Source: Saccharopolyspora thermophila
Lineage (GTDB): Bacteria; Actinomycetota; Actinomycetes; Mycobacteriales; Pseudonocardiaceae
Direction: 5' to 3'
NCBI RefSeq assembly: GCF_014646075.1
Contig: NZ_BMMT01000006.1
Coordinates: forward strand, 186,001-250,000
DNA: 64,000 nucleotides
Shown: positions 18,942-27,595 of the stretch, piece after piece
Layout: each line of letters opens with the position of its first letter
How positions within the stretch are numbered: the first letter of the stretch is position 1
Made by a program: the position numbers and the translations under genes
The notes under the pieces: generated by a model
The model's input: only the letters and a program-made list of their open reading frames with translations
Told to the model about the DNA's origin: nothing
Database searches by the model: none

Positions 18942-20075
18942 ATGACCCCACCACGCGTTGCGGTCGTCGGCACCGGCGTCATCGGTGCCATGACGACCTG
19001 GCAGCTCGCCCGGCGCGGCGCCCGCGTGCTCGCCTTCGACACCTACTCCCCCGGGCACGACCGCGGCGCGTCCGCGGGCGAGTCCCGCATCTTCCGCACC
19101 GCCTACAAGGAGGGCTCTTACTACGTCCCGCTCCTACGGCGGGCGGGCCGGCTCTGGCGGGACCTGGAAACCACCACGTCCACCGCGCTGCTGACGATGT
19201 GCGGCGGCCTGACCATCGGCCCGGCCGACCACCCCGACGTGCTCGCGGTGCGGCACTGCGCCGAGAAACACCAACTCGATCACGAGGTCCTCGACGCCCC
19301 GGAGGCGCGACAGCGGTTCCCGCAACACCGGTTCGACGACGACGACATCGCTGTGCTGGACCCGGCGGCCGGGGTGCTGCGGCCCGAACCGGCGGTGCAG
19401 GCCGCCCTCCGCGCGGCCGCGCGCGACGGCGCGACGCTGCTGCCGCACCACCCGGTGGACGCGGTCGAGGAAACCGGCAACGGCTGGCGGATCATCAGTG
19501 TCGGCGCGGACTTCGACGCCGACCACCTCGTCCTCGCCCCGGGCCCGTGGGCCCGCCGGTTGGCCCCGTTGCGGGACCTGCCGGTCGAGATCCGCCGCAT
19601 CACCGCGTGCTGGTTCGCCGCGCGCGACCCCGCCGCGCACCAGCCCGACCGGCTGCCGGTGGCCATCCGCCGACACCGCGACGCGGCGTTCTCCTGCTTC
19701 CCGGTACTGGACGGCGTCTCGATCAAGATCGTGCCGCACCACCTCGGCTGGCCCGTGCTCGACGATCCGGCCGATCTGCCGCGCAGCGCCGAACCCGAGT
19801 TCGCCCGGGCCGCCGCGGACGCCGTCGCACGGCTGCTGCCCGGGGTGACTCCGCACCCGATCCGCATCGGCACCTTCGCCGAGGGGTTCACCCCGGACGG
19901 GCACGCCCTGGTGGGCCCGCTACCCGGGCACCACAACGCCACGCTGCTGACCGGGTTCTCCGGCCACGGCTTCAAGCTCGCCCCGGTGTTCGGCGAGATC
20001 GGCGCCGATCTCGTCCTGCGGGGCACCACCAACCACGACATCGCCGCACTGGAACCCGGTCGCTTCAGCACGTGA
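18942..20075 (+). CDS. FAD-dependent amine oxidase, sarcosine/N-methyltryptophan oxidase-like
   Basis: A 377-residue DAO-fold flavoprotein. VVGTGVIGAMTTWQLARRGA is the dinucleotide-binding motif, ESRIFRTAY is typical of monomeric sarcosine oxidase and SolA, and the C-terminus holds GFTPDGHALVGPLPGH and GFSGHGFKLAPVFGE. The Cys that covalently binds FAD in those enzymes (CxYTxTPD) appears replaced by Phe, so FAD is probably non-covalent. It would oxidise a secondary amine or amino acid to an imine and H2O2. AGGAG precedes the ATG, 53 bases after the GntR gene. Confidence 0.85.
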   Translation: MTPPRVAVVGTGVIGAMTTWQLARRGARVLAFDTYSPGHDRGASAGESRIFRTAYKEGSYYVPLLRRAGRLWRDLETTTSTALLTMCGGLTIGPADHPDVLAVRHCAEKHQLDHEVLDAPEARQRFPQHRFDDDDIAVLDPAAGVLRPEPAVQAALRAAARDGATLLPHHPVDAVEETGNGWRIISVGADFDADHLVLAPGPWARRLAPLRDLPVEIRRITACWFAARDPAAHQPDRLPVAIRRHRDAAFSCFPVLDGVSIKIVPHHLGWPVLDDPADLPRSAEPEFARAAADAVARLLPGVTPHPIRIGTFAEGFTPDGHALVGPLPGHHNATLLTGFSGHGFKLAPVFGEIGADLVLRGTTNHDIAALEPGRFST

Positions 20076-20305
20076 GGTCCCCGGCTTTGACCTTCGAAGC
20101 GGCGTAGCCGCTCAGCACACCCGAACACATCGACCACCTACGGAATTTCAGCCGCCGACCGGCAAGGACAACGCCGACACCGCGCATCGGACATGGCGGA
20201 GTCGGCGCAGTCCGGGTGGCGGCTGAGGCTCCGCCAGACGACCCCCATGCAGAACGAGTTCGAAAAAGGCTTCTGCGGCACTCTTCCCCCGAACTGGAGG
20301 CAGCC

Positions 20306-21739
20306 ATGCCCACAGGTTCCCCAGGTCAGATCATCGGAATCGTCATCGCCAGCCTCATTGTGATCGGCTCCGGCATCGCCATGTCCGTCTACTTCGGACG
20401 AAGAGCGCGCGGTGCACAGGACTGGCTCTCCGCGGGCGAGTCGCTCCCGCTGCTGGTCGTGATCGTCACCCAGTTCGCCACCGCCACCGGCGGCGGGGTG
20501 CTCATCGCCCACGTCGGCATCGGCTACCGGTCCGGCTGGTCGGTCTTCGTCTACGAGGGCTGCGTACTGGTCGGCTTCCTGGTGCTGATGCTCATCGCGA
20601 AGTGGTTGCGCGAGCAGCGGTTCACCACCGTGCCGGAGATCATCACCCGCCTGTTCGGTGAGCACAAACTGGTCACCGCGATCGCCGCGCTGGCCGCACT
20701 GGTGGTCCCGTTCGGCTGGTTGGCGACCCAGTTCGTCGCCTTCGCGCAGCTCTTCGGCCAGTTGACCGGGCTGCCGCCGACCGCGCTGGTGCTGGTGATC
20801 ATGGTGGCCTCGCTGCTGTTCGTGCTGCCGGGCGGGCTGACCTCGGTGGCCTGGACCGATTTCGTGTTCGGCCTGTTCATGATCACCATGTCCATCGGGG
20901 TCGCCGCCTACGCCATCCACCTGGCGGGCGGTTGGGGCCACATCACCGAGACCGTGCCGCAACGCCTGTGGGGCTGGGAGGGCGTCACGGCGGTCGGCTG
21001 GGAGCAGATCTGGCTGTGGGTCGCGGCGATCCTGCCGGGCACGCTCACCAACCAGCTGTACTACCAACGGGTGTTCGCCACCAAGAAGATCTCCGATGCC
21101 CGGCGCGGCCTCGGCCTGTCCGGGCTGACGATGCTCATCGGCGGTGTCTACGCCGGCTGCATCGGACTTGCGGTGCACTCGATGAATCCCGGGCTGGCCA
21201 ACGAGGAGGACGCCGCGGGCTGGCTGCTCACGCGGCTGCCGTCGTGGCTGCTGATCGTCTTCGGCGCGTTTTTGGTGTCGACCATCGTGTCCACCACGGG
21301 CGCCGCGCTGCAGTCGGTGGTGGCCAACCTGACCCGCGACGTCTACCAGAACATCGCGGGCCGGGCGCAGGAGGAGCGCCAGGCGGTGGCGCTGTCGCGG
21401 CTGATCACGGTGGGGGTCTCGATCCTGGCCGCGGTGCTGGCGATCCTGTTCCCGCGCGCGCTGACCTGGCTGGTCGCCACGTACGCCTACTCGGCGGCCG
21501 CGCTGGCCGCGCCGATCTTCCTTGGCTACCTGCTGCACCGGCGTCGGCGCCTGCGCCCGGCCGCGGCCATCGCGAGCATGCTCGCCGGGATCGCCGGCTG
21601 CGCGGTCGCACACGCTCTGGACACGACCGTTCCCTACGCCGTGTATGGCATCGCGGCGTCGGCTGTCGTGCTACTGGCGCTGGCCGTCCCGGCCCCGCGC
21701 GTGGCAGAAATCCGCACGGAACTGGTGAGGAACTCATGA
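20306..21739 (+). CDS. sodium:solute symporter (SSS family)
   Basis: A 477-residue membrane protein with about 13 helices. SSS features include RRARGAQDWLSAGESLPLL after TM1, FVLPGGLTSVAWTDFVFGLF, and the later STTGAALQSVVANLTRDVYQ segment. Relatives take up proline, pantothenate or similar solutes with Na+. GGAGG precedes the ATG at 20306. It overlaps the next gene by ATGA, so import and oxidation are translationally coupled. A 230-bp gap separates it from the upstream FAD oxidase; no terminator is obvious there. Confidence 0.9.
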   Translation: MPTGSPGQIIGIVIASLIVIGSGIAMSVYFGRRARGAQDWLSAGESLPLLVVIVTQFATATGGGVLIAHVGIGYRSGWSVFVYEGCVLVGFLVLMLIAKWLREQRFTTVPEIITRLFGEHKLVTAIAALAALVVPFGWLATQFVAFAQLFGQLTGLPPTALVLVIMVASLLFVLPGGLTSVAWTDFVFGLFMITMSIGVAAYAIHLAGGWGHITETVPQRLWGWEGVTAVGWEQIWLWVAAILPGTLTNQLYYQRVFATKKISDARRGLGLSGLTMLIGGVYAGCIGLAVHSMNPGLANEEDAAGWLLTRLPSWLLIVFGAFLVSTIVSTTGAALQSVVANLTRDVYQNIAGRAQEERQAVALSRLITVGVSILAAVLAILFPRALTWLVATYAYSAAALAAPIFLGYLLHRRRRLRPAAAIASMLAGIAGCAVAHALDTTVPYAVYGIAASAVVLLALAVPAPRVAEIRTELVRNS

Positions 21740-22902
21740 ATATCGCCGTGATCGGTCTCGGCGTGCTGGGGGCGAGCGCCGCGCGCTCGCTGGCCCTGGC
21801 AGGCGCCGAGGTGACAGTGTACGAACGCCGCGGCCCGCTGGCCGGGACCTCAGGCACGTCGTTCGCCTGGACCAACTCGCACCACAAGAACCCGCGCCCC
21901 TACCACGACCTTAACGTCGCCGGGATGGCCGAGCACGCCGAGCTGGCCGCCGCCCCCGGCCCGGTCCCGGCGTGGTTCGCGGGTACCGGAAACCTGGAGT
22001 GGGCCGAGGACGACGCGGGCGCCGAACGGCTGGCGGCGTCGGTGGCCGAACTGCTCGACCGCGACTACCCGGTGGAGTGGATCAGCCCGGCGCGGGCGCG
22101 CGAGCTCGTCCCGGACCTGCGAATCCCCGACCAGGTGCGAGAAATCGCCTACTACCCCACCGAAGGGCACGTGATCCCGGCCCTGCTGCTGGCCCGGCTG
22201 TGGGGCGAGGCGTGCGATCTGGGCGCGGAACTGCGCTGTCCCGCCGAGGTAACCGGACTGTCCGAAGTGGCCGGTCGCGTCCGGGTCGAGACACCGGGCG
22301 ATACCGACACGTTCGACGCCGCCGTGATCACCACCGGACGCTGGACGGAGCCGCTCACCGCGGCGGCGGGCCACCGCATCCCGATGGCCGACCCGGACGC
22401 CGCGGGCTCGGCGACGGTGGGCTTCCTCGGGTACACCACCCCACTGCCGGTCCGGTTGGATAGGGTCCTGACCACGCCGCGGCTCAACGTCCGCCCCGAC
22501 GGTGGCGGTCGCCTCGTGCTGCAGGGGCTGGATCTCGACGCGGACGCCGACCCGGCGGCCCCGCCCGCGCCGGATGGGCCGCTCGCCGACGAACTCTGCC
22601 GACGCCTGACCGACCTGCTGGCGGGCACCGGAGACGTCCGCCTGGAGTCCCTGCGGGTCGGCCAGCGCGCGATGCCCGCCGACGGTCTGACCGTCGCCGG
22701 ATTCCTCGGCGGCAGCGGAAAGATCTACGCGATCGCCACCCATAGTGGCATCACCCTCGGTCCGCTGCTGGGCAGGTTGGCGGCCCAGGAGCTGGTCACC
22801 GGAAGTCCGGCCCCGGCTCTGGCGGAATTCCGCCCGGACCGCCTCCTCGGCCGCGATGACCTCCCGCCCCTGCAACCGGCCCGCCGCCCGGGCGAGCAGT
22901 GA
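21736..22902 (+). CDS. DadA-like FAD-dependent oxidoreductase
   Basis: A 388-residue DAO-family flavoprotein. The N-terminal motif is VIGLGVLGASAARSLALAGA, followed by GTSGTSFAWTNSHHKNP. The C-terminus, GSGKIYAIATHSGITLGPLL, resembles D-amino-acid dehydrogenase and glycine oxidase relatives. The ATG overlaps the symporter stop (ATGA). With the first FAD oxidase it suggests two successive oxidations of an imported amine or amino acid. Confidence 0.87.
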   Translation: MNIAVIGLGVLGASAARSLALAGAEVTVYERRGPLAGTSGTSFAWTNSHHKNPRPYHDLNVAGMAEHAELAAAPGPVPAWFAGTGNLEWAEDDAGAERLAASVAELLDRDYPVEWISPARARELVPDLRIPDQVREIAYYPTEGHVIPALLLARLWGEACDLGAELRCPAEVTGLSEVAGRVRVETPGDTDTFDAAVITTGRWTEPLTAAAGHRIPMADPDAAGSATVGFLGYTTPLPVRLDRVLTTPRLNVRPDGGGRLVLQGLDLDADADPAAPPAPDGPLADELCRRLTDLLAGTGDVRLESLRVGQRAMPADGLTVAGFLGGSGKIYAIATHSGITLGPLLGRLAAQELVTGSPAPALAEFRPDRLLGRDDLPPLQPARRPGEQ

Positions 22903-23228
22903 CGCGGGCGACCGGGCGCGGGTCCCGCTCCCGGAATCGACTCGTAATCGTGGGGATGACCAACGATCTGCCCTCCTGCTGTGTGAAGGCGCGGTAGCTC
23001 GTTGGCGTGAAAGCGGTCCGGAGCATCTGCCGATCACAACACGTCGTAGAGAAGCATGGGCCTTCCCATGTCGCCCGACCAGCGCGGAACCGGGCGGCAG
23101 GGGGAACGGGGCGTGTGGCGTACCGGGTGAGAGGGGGCCGCCACCGCCCCGTTTTCCACCGGTGGGGGCAGTACCTCGGTGGGGCCGGGCGGACCGCCAC
23201 GGGCTGCCCGGCCGGAGCTTTCGCCGCG
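22903..23228. other. intergenic region, nothing recognised
   Basis: No coding frame is convincing. A short hairpin (CATGGG-cctt-CCCATG, 23055-23070) is the only structure seen. Confidence 0.5.
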
Positions 23229-23263
23229 GCGGGTGCCGAACACCGCGGGAACTCGGCACCCGC
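23229..23263 (-). terminator. hairpin after the 55-residue ORF
   Basis: An 11-bp perfect stem (23229-23239 with 23253-23263) begins 8 bases past the stop of the small minus-strand gene. There is no T-run. Confidence 0.55.
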
Positions 23264-23270
23264 GCGTGCC

Positions 23271-23438
23271 CTAGCTCGAAAGGGGTGTGCCTGGCTCCTC
23301 GTCGGTCAACTGGTCGAGGAACGTCGGTGCCGCGGAGAAACGCCAGTCGGTGCTGGCGGGGTCACACAGTTCCGCGGCGAGTGCGTCGTAGATCGGCGCC
23401 TGCTCGGTCCACTCCACGACCGGCCACTGCTCCCCCAT
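23271..23438 (-). CDS. small hypothetical protein, 55 aa
   Basis: An acidic 55-residue protein (MGEQWPVVEWTEQAP...) that I do not recognise. GAGGAG lies 6 bases before the ATG, third codon positions are G/C-rich, and a strong hairpin follows the stop, all of which support a real gene. It has no membrane segment or signal peptide and stands alone. Confidence 0.6.
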   Translation of the reverse strand: MGEQWPVVEWTEQAPIYDALAAELCDPASTDWRFSAAPTFLDQLTDEEPGTPLSS

Positions 23439-23745
23439 GCCGTACTCCTCGTGATTGCCGGGGCGACGCCCACCGCCGCGGGTGTTCCACGGCACGGCGA
23501 CGGCGGGCGCCCCTCTCTCCGTCGGGCGTCGACTCCGGAGATCGCCGCCACTTTCCACTCATCCCACGGATGCGGAGATCCACGCGAGGAGTACCCAAGC
23601 ACAGGTACCGCGGGGCCTGACAAGTCGTCCGTATGCATATGACCCGACGGTGTTATCCAGCCCAACGAGCAGGACGCGCTTCGATAACGGAACCGACTCG
23701 GCTGCTCAAGTCCGCCGACGGCTCGCATTCCCCGGTCCGGCTCGC
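23439..23745. other. 307-bp intergenic region, no gene seen
   Basis: This is the upstream region of the small minus-strand gene and the 3' side of the DoxX gene. No convincing frame or strong hairpin is present. Confidence 0.5.
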
Positions 23746-24150
23746 TCAGCCCTCGCCGGGCAGGTCGATGCTCGGCCGCGGGCGGCGGGCCCAGGCGACG
23801 CCCAGGAACACCGCCAGCAGGACGAGGGGCACGACGGCCATGGCGGGGGCGTTGAAGGCGAAGACCTGGGTGATCGTCGCCCCGGCCATCACCCCGGCCA
23901 GCCCGAGCGCGGCGAGCGCGGCCAGACGCGGGATGAGCAGGCCGACGGCGCCGAGCAGTTCGAGGGCCCCGGTGAGGTACCGGAACCAGTCCCCGAAGCC
24001 GATCACAGCGAACATCCGCACCACCGTCGGGTCGCCCAGCAGCTTCGGCAGCGCGGCCAGCGTGAAGAACACCGCCAGCGCAACCTGGAGCACCCACAGC
24101 GCCACGTGCGGTCCCCGGCGCCGGGACGGCGCGCTCGTCGCAGTCGTCAT
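23746..24150 (-). CDS. DoxX-family membrane protein
   Basis: A 134-residue protein with four hydrophobic helices (FFTLAALPKLLGDP, FRYLTGALELLGAVGLLIPR and others), typical of the DoxX/DoxD-like family. Family members are loosely linked to quinone- or thiol-redox processes; the specific role is unknown. AAAGGA lies 6 bases before the ATG at 24150. Confidence 0.85.
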   Translation of the reverse strand: MTTATSAPSRRRGPHVALWVLQVALAVFFTLAALPKLLGDPTVVRMFAVIGFGDWFRYLTGALELLGAVGLLIPRLAALAALGLAGVMAGATITQVFAFNAPAMAVVPLVLLAVFLGVAWARRPRPSIDLPGEG

Positions 24151-24239
24151 GACACGTCCTTTCCGCCACAGCAGGTCGGTTACCCATGCTGACCCGCGAG
24201 CGGCCGGAAACTCATCGGTCCCGGCGGAACGAGAGCCGC

Positions 24240-25319
24240 TCAGTGCGAGACGACCTGGTCCAGCACGGTGGTGAACACGTCGCGGTCCACGGTCGCCGGA
24301 TCCTGGGCCAGCCAGCGGCCGATGTCGCGGACGAACTGCGCCGGGGTCATCGGCGCCACCTGGTCGCCGCTCTGGTCAACGGTGGTGATCTCACCGGCGC
24401 GACTGGGGTAGATCAGCAGCACGCCGCGCACCTCGACACCCGGCAGCAGGTCCTCGAACACGGCGATGCCCTCGGGGAGCTGGGTGGTGCCGCCGCGGAA
24501 GGGGTGGCCGTTGCGCCACAGGGCGCCGTCCTCGTCGGAGGTGTAGTGGCCGGGCAGCCAGCTCTTGGACTCCACCAGCACCAGCCGGCGCCCGCACAGC
24601 ACCGCGTGGTGGATGTCCTCGAACACCGAGTCCGGCCAGGCCAGGCCGTGGAACACCCGCACCCCGGGGATGCGGGTCAGGTACTTCGCGCACAGCTCGG
24701 CGGTCAGCTGCTGGGCCCGCTCGTCCTGCGCGTCGGGAAGGCCGAAGATCCGCCGCCCGCCGAACTCGGCGGCGAACAGGTGGTCGGTCCGGCGGGCGCG
24801 GATGTGCCGCCGCAGCAGCGCCAGGATCACCGCGCCGGAGGCGACCAGCAGCGACAGCCACACGGCCAGCAGCACGGCGCTGAGCTCCACGGCCAGCCCG
24901 GCGAGCAGCAGCAGCGTCCAGCCGCCCAGCAGCGTCAGCGTGGGGGCTGCTTCCGGGCCGGTCACCGGCACGTAGCGGATGCGGGCGTCGGGGTCGACGC
25001 CGTCCCACCACGGGATGTCATCCACGCGCAGCCGCGGCAGACGCGGCACGTAGTTCGGGTCGTCGCCGAAGTCGCAGCGGGGGCGCCGCCGCTGCGGGCG
25101 CCTGGGTCGGAGCTCCTCCTGGCGGCTGCCGTCATAGCTGGCACGGCGCACCGGGTCGTTGAGCGTCTCGTACGCCTCCTGCAGCAGCCGGAAGGTCCCG
25201 GCGGTGCCACCGACATCGGGATGCATCGTGCGCGCCAGGGACCGGTACGCCGACTTGATCTCCGCCGCCGTCGCGTCGCGCGACACGCCGAGCAGCTCGT
25301 AGTAGTCGACCCCGCGCAC
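24240..25319 (-). CDS. membrane-anchored J-domain protein with a NERD-like nuclease domain
   Basis: About 359 residues. The N-terminus is a J-domain ([24 protein letters not shown] at 33-35). An Arg-rich linker and two hydrophobic helices (about 125-170) follow, then a C-terminal domain resembling NERD (nuclease-related), with [20 protein letters not shown] and the ESK element of a PD-(D/E)xK fold. It would recruit DnaK at the membrane, but the role of the nuclease-like domain is unknown. GTG at 25319 is preferred over 25337 because GGGAGG lies between them. Confidence 0.8.
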   Translation of the reverse strand: MRGVDYYELLGVSRDATAAEIKSAYRSLARTMHPDVGGTAGTFRLLQEAYETLNDPVRRASYDGSRQEELRPRRPQRRRPRCDFGDDPNYVPRLPRLRVDDIPWWDGVDPDARIRYVPVTGPEAAPTLTLLGGWTLLLLAGLAVELSAVLLAVWLSLLVASGAVILALLRRHIRARRTDHLFAAEFGGRRIFGLPDAQDERAQQLTAELCAKYLTRIPGVRVFHGLAWPDSVFEDIHHAVLCGRRLVLVESKSWLPGHYTSDEDGALWRNGHPFRGGTTQLPEGIAVFEDLLPGVEVRGVLLIYPSRAGEITTVDQSGDQVAPMTPAQFVRDIGRWLAQDPATVDRDVFTTVLDQVVSH

Positions 25320-25376
25320 GACCTCGCCACCTCCCACGACTGCGCGGTCATGATAGGACCTGCGCGGGAGGCAAGA

Positions 25377-25631
25377 TCACCCGCGGTGCGGCGTTTCGTC
25401 AGCGACCTCCGCGACGGCCTGCCCGGGGGCGACCTGAGCCCCGTCGTCGATCAGGAATCGGGTCACCGTGCCGGCGGTGTCCGCCCGCACCGGGTTGTAG
25501 GTCTTGACCGCCTCGATGATCGCGATGGTCTGGCCTGGGTCGACGTGGCCGCCTTCATGCACGTAGGGGTCCGCCTCAGGGGCCGGACGCCGGTAGAACA
25601 CACCTGGTTGCTGGGCCTTGACGGTGGACAT
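25377..25631 (-). CDS. orphan biotinyl/lipoyl carrier domain (BCCP-like)
   Basis: An 84-residue acetyl-CoA-carboxylase-type carrier: FYRRPAPEADPYVHEGGHV, then a hammerhead loop IIEAVKTYNPVRAD and the closing GAQVAPGQAVAEV. The carrier Lys is present, but the residue before it is Val instead of the usual Met (EAMK). No carboxylase or transferase subunits are nearby. The ATG at 25631 has only a weak upstream GGGG. Confidence 0.78.
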   Translation of the reverse strand: MSTVKAQQPGVFYRRPAPEADPYVHEGGHVDPGQTIAIIEAVKTYNPVRADTAGTVTRFLIDDGAQVAPGQAVAEVADETPHRG

Positions 25632-25764
25632 ATCGGGTACCGTGCCCCGTTCCACGCCCGATCGCCACTCGTCCGAGTTGATATCGCTGAAGAAATCCGC
25701 CCGGCCTGCGCCACGCCCCCGGGAGTCCGCCGCGGGCAGAAGCAATAGCCGGATGCCGGATGCG

Positions 25765-25794
25765 AAAAAACCCGCTGACCGATCGGCCAGCGGG
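25765..25794 (-). terminator. strong Rho-independent terminator with no assigned gene
   Basis: On the minus strand a 7-bp stem (CCCGCTG/CAGCGGG) plus an inner 3-bp stem is followed by six T (25770-25765). This is the most canonical terminator in the window. The transcript it ends must come from above 25794 on the minus strand, where no gene is recognised. Confidence 0.75.
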
Positions 25795-26060
25795 CTCTTC
25801 CACGCGGGCGGCCGAGGCGATCTGGGCGACCGCCCCTCCCTTTTGACCACCCGGAACAGCCGGGCTCGGTCCTTGGTGGCGCCTGAGAACCGGCTCGGCT
25901 CGCTGTGCGGTTCACCGCCGGGTTCGCGGGCTGGACGCGCGGGATGCGCCAGCCAGATCGCCCGGCACTGCCAGGTCCTGTGGTCGGCAGGCGCGGAGCC
26001 CGCCGAGATCGATGACATCTTAACCGACGGCTGCCGTGCCGCGGACGCGAACACGGACCT
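25795..26060 (-). other. unassigned minus-strand transcript region
   Basis: This region feeds the T-tailed terminator but has no recognisable gene. A minus-strand frame from about 26022 runs to the terminator (MSSISAGSAPADHRTWQCRA...) and passes through the hairpin without stopping, which argues against coding. It could encode a small RNA or a decayed gene. Confidence 0.35.
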
Positions 26061-26121
26061 GTGCGAACCTCCCGGTGGCGTTCTTCGCGGATCGATGTCA
26101 TGGTCTCCACACGCCTGCCAC

Positions 26122-26140
26122 CAAGGTGAGCCTTACCTGG
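26122..26140 (+). promoter_or_regulatory. DtxR/IdeR-type iron box
   Basis: CAAGGTGAGCCTTACCTGG matches 15 of 19 positions of the IdeR/DtxR consensus TWAGGTWAGSCTWACCTWA, including both AGGT/ACCT arms. It lies 44 bases before the iron permease start and predicts repression under iron-replete conditions. Confidence 0.8.
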
Positions 26141-26183
26141 TTGCCCGCAGAACCGTGTCGGAGCACGACGGAAGTAGCTGCGA

Positions 26184-27029
26184 ATGCTTTTCAGCAATGC
26201 GCTCATCGGACTGCGCGAGGGACTGGAGGCCGTTCTCGTGGTCAGCATTCTGGTCGCATTCCTGGTCCGCACCGAGCGGCGCGGCGCGCTGCCGCTGGTG
26301 TGGGTGGGCGTTGGTGTCGCGGTCGCCCTGTCAATCGGGGTGGGCGCGCTGCTGACCTGGACGGCGGCCACCCTGAGCTTCAAGGCCCAGGAGGCTTTCG
26401 GCGGCATCGCCTCGATCGTGGCCGTCGTGTTCGTCACCGGCATGATCTTCTGGATGCGCCGGGCGGGCCGCACGCTGGCCGCCCAGTTGCGCGGCCAGCT
26501 CGCCGAGGCGCTGCGGCTGGGCCCGGCCGCGGTGGTGGCCGTGGCGTTCCTCGCCGTGGCCCGCGAGGGCCTGGAGACGGCCGTGTTCTTCTTCTCCAGC
26601 GTGCGGTCCGCGGGCGGGGGCACCGTGCTGCCGCTGGCCGGGTTCCTGATCGGCATCGCGATCGCGGTGCTGCTGGGCTGGCTGCTCTACGTCGGCGCCA
26701 TCAGGGTCAACCTGTCGAAGTTCTTCACCGTCACCGGCGTGCTGCTGGTCTTCGTCGCCGCCGGGGTACTCGCCTACGGCCTGCACGACCTGCAGGAGGC
26801 CGGGATACTACCCGGCCTGCACACCCTCGCCTTCGACGTCAGCGCCGCGGTGCCGCCGACGTCCTGGTACGGCGCACTGCTGAAGGGCGTCCTCAACTTC
26901 TCCCCGCAAACCACGGTTCTGGAGGCGACCGTCTGGGTCGGCTACGTCGTGGTCGTGCTCGCGCTGTTCCTCCGTCTCCACCGCGGTGCCATCCGGCCCG
27001 CCGAGACCCGCACCGGAAAGCCGACGTGA
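26184..27029 (+). CDS. efeU: FTR1/EfeU-family iron permease
   Basis: A 281-residue membrane protein with seven predicted helices. Two REGLE motifs (residues 11-15 and about 127-131) are the iron-translocation signature of yeast Ftr1 and EfeU. It imports iron across the cytoplasmic membrane. It overlaps the cupredoxin lipoprotein gene by GTGA and sits behind an iron box, so the pair forms an iron-regulated operon. No EfeB-type peroxidase is present in the window. Start is the ATG at 26184. Confidence 0.92.
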   Translation: MLFSNALIGLREGLEAVLVVSILVAFLVRTERRGALPLVWVGVGVAVALSIGVGALLTWTAATLSFKAQEAFGGIASIVAVVFVTGMIFWMRRAGRTLAAQLRGQLAEALRLGPAAVVAVAFLAVAREGLETAVFFFSSVRSAGGGTVLPLAGFLIGIAIAVLLGWLLYVGAIRVNLSKFFTVTGVLLVFVAAGVLAYGLHDLQEAGILPGLHTLAFDVSAAVPPTSWYGALLKGVLNFSPQTTVLEATVWVGYVVVVLALFLRLHRGAIRPAETRTGKPT

Positions 27030-27394
27030 CCCCCCACCCCCGCACCTTGCTGCCCGCGGTCTGCGCGGCCGCGCTGCTCGCCGCGGCCTGCGGTGGGCAG
27101 CCCGCCGCGCCGGGCGCGATCACCGTGCAGGCCAGCGACACCGTGTGCACGCTGTCGGCGACCTCCGCCCCGGCGGGCACCGTCCGGTTCGACATCACCA
27201 ACACCGGCAGCCAGGTCACCGAGTTCTACCTCTACGGCGAAGGCGACCAAATCATCGGCGAGGTCGAGAACATCGGCCCCGGCCTGACCCGCACGCTCAT
27301 CGCCGACGTGCCGCAGGCCGGCCGGTACACCACCGCCTGCAAGCCCGGTATGCGCGGCGAAGGCATCCGCGGCGAGTTCACCGTGACCGGCTAG
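27026..27394 (+). CDS. cupredoxin-only EfeO-like lipoprotein
   Basis: A 122-residue exported protein. A signal peptide ends in LLAAAC, a probable lipobox that anchors it outside the membrane. The rest is a single cupredoxin-like domain similar to the N-terminal domain of EfeO (VRFDITNTGSQVTEFYLYGE; YTTACKPGMRG). The C-terminal M75 peptidase-like domain of full EfeO is missing, so this is a minimal partner for the permease. It starts with GTG overlapping the efeU stop. Confidence 0.85.
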   Translation: MTPHPRTLLPAVCAAALLAAACGGQPAAPGAITVQASDTVCTLSATSAPAGTVRFDITNTGSQVTEFYLYGEGDQIIGEVENIGPGLTRTLIADVPQAGRYTTACKPGMRGEGIRGEFTVTG

Positions 27395-27595
27395 TCCCCT
27401 GGCCTCCGTCAGGCTCCGGGCGCGTCCGGGGACCGGTGCCCGCGGCCGGCGCCGGGGCGAGCTTCCAGCGCTCCAGGTGCTGTCCACAGTGGTCTTTCTG
27501 GCCTAGTGGACGCGGAACAGTTCGCCGCGCGGGGCTCGCGGACCCCCGCGAAGCGCGAACCGGCGGGTGCCGCACTCCGGCGCGATGATGAACGC

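Noticed and set aside
25861-25920. Glycine-riboswitch-like string TTCTCAGG ... AGGACCGAG on the minus strand
   Set aside because: The matching 5' GGAGAG strand and the conserved internal aptamer segments are absent, and no glycine gene follows.
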